A stretch of 64,000 bases of DNA, taken from assembly GCA_026214975.1 (NCBI GenBank), contig CM047808.1, positions 65,994,583 through 66,058,582 on the forward strand, in the 5' to 3' direction. Positions 59,100 through 64,000 of this stretch are shown piece by piece (positions within the stretch are counted from its first letter, which is position 1; each line of letters begins with the position of its first letter). The DNA comes from Gentiana macrophylla (taxonomy: Eukaryota > Streptophyta > Magnoliopsida > Gentianales > Gentianaceae). The notes beneath the pieces were generated by a model. That model saw only the letters and a program-made list of their open reading frames with translations. It searched no databases and was not told where the DNA came from. The position numbers and the translations under genes are program-made.

Positions 59100-59999
59100 A
59101 TGCCGCCTAGAAGACGCAGAGCCGCTCAGTTCGTGGCTGTGGAAGGAAACATTCCATTAATCAACGGAGTGCCACAATTCACGAGTCGGGAGGTATATTC
59201 TTCGTTTACTAATCATTTCGTTAATGCCCCTGTACATCGAGCTCGGGGTCTACATTTGGAAAATTGTGGGGATGAGCTTTTGGAATTGGTGGAACGTTAT
59301 CAATGGCGTGATGTCGTAGCACCCCCAGGCCGAGTCAACGTCAATTGGGTAAGAGAATTTTATGCTTATTTGCGCATACACTCCGACACCAATATCGTTT
59401 TTATTCGTGGACGACCAATTGTAATTTCTCCGGCCACGATTAATGCTTATTTTGGGTTGGATATCTCGGAGGACGGGCCAGAGTATATGGCGACATTTGA
59501 CGGGTCCGATGCTTGGTTGGAGGAAGTTGGAGCCTATCTGGGAATACAATGGACTATAGGGGAGGTTGCCCGTACATTTACGGAACCCAATTTCAGGAGA
59601 TGGGAGGATAAATGCTTTCATCGGCTTATCCGTTCGAATATCTTTCCGGCTAAGCATGTATCTACGGTTTACTATACTCATGCCACTTTGCTTTATTGGT
59701 TGTACATGGGATGGCCTGTGAATGTGGGGGCATTGATACGCAAGGAGATGACAGACGATGCTCTCAAGCCTCGGCACACCTTACCTTTTGGTTCACTGAT
59801 CACTACATTCTGTGAGGGACCCGAGTGCCCTGTGTTAGGCGGCGATTCCAATGTGGAACCAATGCCTATCCTATCTTTGAGTTATGTCCCACCGCCTATC
59901 GTTCAAGGCCACGACCAAGAAGGGGAACCCGAGGATGCTGCTGACGAAGCCGGCCCGGACAATTTGCAACTAGCACCATTCAATCCAGGATGGGATTAA
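59100..59999 (+). CDS. E ORF2: putative plant transposon protein, copy 2
   Basis: Intact 299-residue ORF from ATG 59100, same domain order as copy 1. Of about 13 base differences from copy 1, only about two look silent, so neither copy shows sign of protein-level constraint since duplication. Just before it lies an 18-bp perfect palindrome CTCTCGGTCGACCGAGAG (59037-59054). Function unknown; PF20167-like assignment is from pattern memory. Confidence 0.75.
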   Translation: MPPRRRRAAQFVAVEGNIPLINGVPQFTSREVYSSFTNHFVNAPVHRARGLHLENCGDELLELVERYQWRDVVAPPGRVNVNWVREFYAYLRIHSDTNIVFIRGRPIVISPATINAYFGLDISEDGPEYMATFDGSDAWLEEVGAYLGIQWTIGEVARTFTEPNFRRWEDKCFHRLIRSNIFPAKHVSTVYYTHATLLYWLYMGWPVNVGALIRKEMTDDALKPRHTLPFGSLITTFCEGPECPVLGGDSNVEPMPILSLSYVPPPIVQGHDQEGEPEDAADEAGPDNLQLAPFNPGWD

Positions 60000-61387
60000 G
60001 TATTTTAATTTGAGTGTTTGCATTTCCTTTCATTAACGTGTTTTTATTTTGACTCAATTCTATTAGTATGTCGTGTTATATAGAGCAAGTTTCTATGTTC
60101 CTCGATTCGAACTCATGTAATGTTTTGGACTTGCTGAAATATATTGAAATGTAATAATTGAATTATGGACTTAAACATGTTTAAGGAAATGGTTATCCCT
60201 TTTACGGTCCCTTTTTTCTGATTATTATTGTCTTGACTAATCCTGTAACGAATGTCAAGTTTTGTTTAAGATGTGTGTTGCAGTGATTATTCTTCGGCCC
60301 TGCTATGGAGCCAATGCCTGTGCCTGTTGAACTTTGCCGAATTTCCAAGACTTGTTCGACTACCACCCTTATCCAGAGCTAAGTTCCTTTTCTGAGCATG
60401 TTATTTCGGTTTTCATACATTGGGGACAATGCATGGTATAAGTGGGGGGTACAAGTCACTTAGCTCAAATGAGTAATTCCATATATCAAATAATAAATAA
60501 AATGAGTAAAAAAAATTAATTAAAACTTTTAAACTTAGAATCACATTTACTTTTGTGAGTTCCTGATAATTATATCTAATAAGAAGTAAACCATACTTCA
60601 TGAGTACGTGATCACTTTATACTTCTACGATTTCTTGATTAGTAAACTTAATGATATTCATATTGTCCGTTGCAAGTAGTTGTTTATTATTCACTTATTC
60701 AATAATTGAATCGAGTTGTACTATGCTGGTTATAGAAGGTAAAATTATAATGTGTACATTGCATAGATAATTGATTATGCTTACCTAGTGTCAAATTTAT
60801 CGTCTGATGTGTTCCTAAAGATTCTAGCCACAAAAGCTGAGTAATAAGCTTGAGCCGTACCTGTGTTTGACAATGTTAAAACACTGGGCTTGTAGTAAGT
60901 TACCAAAGTAGCCTCGCGCTTGTGGTAATATTCGATGCTAATATTTGATCTAAGATAGAGGGATGCTCTAAAAAGTTTTCCTTCTTGAGATTGATAGTAT
61001 CTGAAAAATATGAAGATATGAAAATAATATTCAACTCTTTAAGAGGCTTTGAGTAGTACTCGGTCTCCAAGTCCAAAAACCCTATAGATACGCTCTTGCT
61101 TATTATTCTAGTGCTTCAACAATTAAAAGGCTTAAGAAGTGGGAATACTGAAGTTGGTAGGTTAAGACTATGAAGTTTGCATAAGCTCTAATCTTGCTAC
61201 GAATGTTTAAAACTCAATGCACATGCACACAACACACCGATTCATGATGAATAGTGGATAATGGATATCTGATGAGCATAGAGGATATGAGTTGATTCGA
61301 GTTTCTTGTGTCAAGATATCGTGACCACTTTGGAAAGTAGTTCATGGGAATAACTTATTGATATTTTGATCGGGACGATCAAAGGCT
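60000..61387 (+). other. E 3' noncoding region, copy 2
   Basis: About 1.4 kb without a gene. It keeps CATTGGGGACAATGCATGG followed by AAGTGGGGGGT (60441-60450), a PPT-like tract about 960 bp before the LTR-adjacent one. Two tracts of this kind also occur in D. Confidence 0.65.
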
Positions 61388-61401
61388 AAGTGGGGGGTAG
61401 T
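61388..61401 (+). promoter_or_regulatory. Element E polypurine tract, copy 2
   Basis: AAGTGGGGGGTAGT directly before LTR 3. Confidence 0.85.
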
Positions 61402-63145
61402 TGATAACGGTCATTTTGTGCCCGTTATTCTATGACCTTTATCCTCGATTCTAGTTTAAAGGAGCTATAATAGAGGAATAATAAGTCGTAATACGCTTAA
61501 TTTGCATATGCCGAGAGTTACGATTCATTATTATGTATTAAGAGGTTTTATTATATTATTTGATATTACAGATCGTATTTCATGTGATATTTGTAGTAAC
61601 TCATTTGGGAGCACAAGGATGGACTTGGAGAAGCTTTGATGGATCACGAGGCGAGTTAAGAAAGCCCAAGATAAAAGAGGAAGAAAGCCCAGGAGCGTGT
61701 AAGGTTCGGTCGACCGAGCCTGTGCATTCGGTCGACCGAGTGGGCCTATGATCCAGAAGAAGTTCGGCACATTATTTGAGTCGGTTAGGGTTCAGAGTGT
61801 CGGCATTTTAATCGGTTCTCTATGACGGCTGAGGCTCTTTATAAAACACAAGTCCTTTGTATTTTTTATAATGCATTCACCACTATTCATTCATAAGAAC
61901 ATATAAGCAAATAAGGCTTGTGGAGGAGCTAAGGGTGCAAACATGTAAGCCCTAGTTCTTCATCTTGTTTTCTTTTAAGTAATCAATTTCCCAATTATGC
62001 TTCGATTGTTTGAGTAGTTATTCATATCTAGATGATGTAGATCTAGGATATGACGTTAGGGCAGTGGTGATACCTTGTCTATAAGGATCCCATATCCTAC
62101 GTCCTCTACCTAATATCTACGGATGAATCTGTCTGTGTGTTTAATTTACGTGTATTTAGATTAGTTTATATGATGTCCTGATGATTCGCTATATAATCCG
62201 ATTCGTATATGAAACGCCGAGAAATATGTTCGGGATGTAAACACTGGGAGTTAGACTCTCGGGTGACCGAGAGGTGTCACTCGATCGACGAGAGCACCTA
62301 TTCGGTCGACCGAGAGTTGTCAAACCTGTTTCATCCGTTAATCGATCACGCTTTATGATTAGGTTAGCTTAATTGAATTTATTATCTCAGTAGGTATGGC
62401 TATGGCTACGTCACTCGCTTAATTTAATTAAAATGTGTAAAAAGGAAATACCGATATAAAACTCTTAGATAGGCTTAGGAATTGATCTTCGGACGTTCAA
62501 CGTTATCTAGGTAGGTTTATATTAGGGAATTGCGTGCACCTTGTTACACGTAGATCGTAAACTAGCATGAGACTATAACTTTATAATTGTTAGTTGGACG
62601 AGGGTTTGAGTGATCGTCTGGGAAGTACGCCTAACCAAAGGAATGTTGCCCGGGCGAGGTGTACGGTCAATATCGGCATCCTTAGAGTAGTAAGCATGTG
62701 AGTTATATGAGATGGAGGCACCAAAATGCGAAGTCACGTAACAATACCACAGTGATATAGTGACCTACCGGTGCTACATCAAGCTTAGAGGATGACTCCC
62801 GTAGCCAATATAAATATATATGAACGGATTAGTAGTTGATGAGTTTTGTTGTCATATAAATTGTCTAGATCCAAATGATCACGGTTGTAATTGGGCAGTT
62901 GATTACGTTATGTGTTTACATGTTGTTTATATATTTGAGTGTGTTTTTCTTTTCTCGTACTTTATGTTGGTCATAGACCGTATTTGTCAAACGAAATAAA
63001 TAGGTTGACTATTTAAGCTAGGATCCACAAATTGATTCCATGTGGGATCGACCTCGACTCTATCTAGCTATACTGCGATTGAACCTAGTTCACTTGCTAG
63101 TGGTTATTTAGGCATCGAGTTAGTAATTTAACTTGACTTCAATCA
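61402..63145 (+). repeat. Element E LTR 3 (3')
   Basis: 1744 bp, ends CTTGACTTCAATCA, then TSD GTGAA. TATA-like CTTTATAAAAC at 61837-61847. It shares with LTR 1 the palindrome-bearing segment (about 61690-61745) missing from LTR 2. One palindrome near 62281 is mutated. Confidence 0.9.
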
Positions 63146-63150
63146 GTGAA

Positions 63151-64000
63151 CACCATCCGTAGTGGGACGAAATCAAAGCGCCGTAAGGTGTCACCCTTCT
63201 CTCACTTTCTTGTTTCTATAGTAGAGGCCGTGGGGTTGGCTGTCGCCTCCCCCACTCCCACTCAATATTTTGGAAGTGGTGGTGGGTTAACTAACCACGT
63301 CTTTTTGATGTTATCATAAAAGCACATCAAATCAAGGATTCCGAATGGTGTCGGTAACGTAGGCAAGCCTACCCGTCCTATTCGTTGGAAACATATGTGA
63401 CAGTCGGACGGAATCGGGTCAAGAGAGCCCCATTGAGATAAGAAGGAATCACCCCTCCACTCTCCATTGTAGCTTAGTCTTGCCGGACCCCCGTGCATAC
63501 ATCACACTAGGAGGGTTAAGTCGGTCGAGCGAAGCTCAGTTGACCACCCAACCTTTATACGCGAACCGTTTTTATCCAAGATTTATTGTTCTTTTACCAT
63601 CATTCAATCTCGTAGACACTACGAATTGAAAAACATGATCTCGTTTGGGCTCTTAAGGCGGTTCACCGAGAACACTCACCGAAAGGCTTAACGATTTCAT
63701 AACCCGTCCTCAGATCTTTAATTAGTTACTAAATTAATTAATTACACGTATTAATTAAATTTCAACTAATTATGCGAGTTTGTATACATGCCTATTTTAA
63801 TTACCAAAATTAAAATTCTACATGTATGCATGGAGTGGATTTATGATATGATGCATTTCATGGTAATTACGATTTTATATCTATTTTATGATCAAACACA
63901 TAAAAAATAAATTGCAAAAAATTTAAACACCGAGATGGATCGTTCGTACCCCTGTATCTAATCTATCCTAGGAAAGCAGTAAATTACAATCTTGTTGTCT
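63151..64000 (-). mobile_element. Element C internal region, right part (noncoding)
   Basis: Continues C after E: matches A at 21900-22800 in the same top-strand order (AGTAGAGGCCGTGGGGT, CTATTCGTTGGAA, CACCGAGATGGA, TGTATCTAATCTAT). No gene; the 78-codon minus frame at 63262-63498 has no counterpart role. It runs off the window before C's PBS and 5' LTR. Confidence 0.75.

Larger units (their letters stand above)
48459..63145 (+). mobile_element. Element E: tandem Ty3/gypsy-like element, three LTRs, two internal regions
   Basis: LTRs at 48459-50179, 54939-56610 and 61402-63145 (TGATAACGG...CAATCA) enclose two internal regions (50180-54938, 56611-61401). Each internal region has a tRNA-Asp-type PBS and ends in a PPT. 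One TSD, GTGAA, flanks the whole array, so it behaves as one insertion. The PBS and PPT style fit Tat/Athila-type Ty3/gypsy elements. Each internal region encodes a coiled-coil ORF, a retropepsin and a 299-residue protein, but no RT, RNase H, integrase or zinc-knuckle Gag, so it is non-autonomous. Confidence 0.9.
28190..64000 (-). mobile_element. Element C: LARD-like retrotransposon, partial at window edge
   Basis: Diverged relative of A and B in minus orientation. Its 3' LTR (28190-28429 and 42926-44314) has perfect TGTTAG...CTAACA ends. Its internal region (44315-48453, then 63146-64000) carries the same noncoding landmarks. At the right edge CACCGAGATGGATCG and TGTATCTAATCTAT match A near 22750-22785, so the 5' LTR lies beyond the window. 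It hosts B in its LTR and E in its internal region. No gag or pol seen. Confidence 0.8.

Overview
The window is plant nuclear DNA made almost entirely of nested LTR retrotransposons. Evidence: Ty1/copia and Ty3/gypsy-type proteins, tRNA-type primer-binding sites (PBS), polypurine tracts (PPT), TG...CA termini and 5-bp target-site duplications (TSDs). It looks like angiosperm heterochromatin (probably a eudicot, but the sequence does not settle this). I found no host protein-coding gene, rRNA, tRNA or CRISPR array.

Layout. 1-2330: broken Ty1/copia pol on the minus strand. 2331-3703: old AT-rich sequence ending in a Ty3/gypsy-like LTR end. 3704-27389: four-deep nest. LTR fragment G (3704-4039, 26856-27389) holds solo LTR F (4040-4303, 25306-26855), which holds element A (4304-25300, minus, TSD GTGTT), which holds element H (6968-19144, minus, TSD TCCAC). 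H is a Sirevirus-like Ty1/copia element with gag, a broken pol and a broken third ORF before its 3' LTR. 27390-28189: fragment resembling the 3' end of a LINE. 28190-64000: element C (minus, runs off the window). C's first LTR holds element B (28430-42920, plus, TSD TATGC), whose 5' LTR holds element D (28791-34427, minus, TSD ACCGA). C's internal region holds element E (48459-63145, plus, TSD GTGAA).

A, B and C are one family: LTRs of about 1.6-1.7 kb, initiator-Met-type PBS (seen in A and B), and in A and B a roughly 5.4-kb internal region with no gag or pol. They are LARD-like and must use proteins made elsewhere. D is a smaller non-autonomous element with Ty3/gypsy-style signals and no coding capacity.

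E is the most unusual part. It has three LTRs and two internal regions (LTR-int-LTR-int-LTR) between one pair of TSDs. Each internal region carries a tRNA-Asp-type PBS, a coiled-coil ORF, a UGA stop, an in-frame retropepsin ORF, a promoter-like block, and a 299-residue ORF resembling the 'putative plant transposon protein' family. There is no reverse transcriptase or integrase. Many differences between sister copies fall at CAG/CTG trinucleotides. This could mean methylation-linked sequencing error, so some of the apparent frameshifts should be treated with caution.
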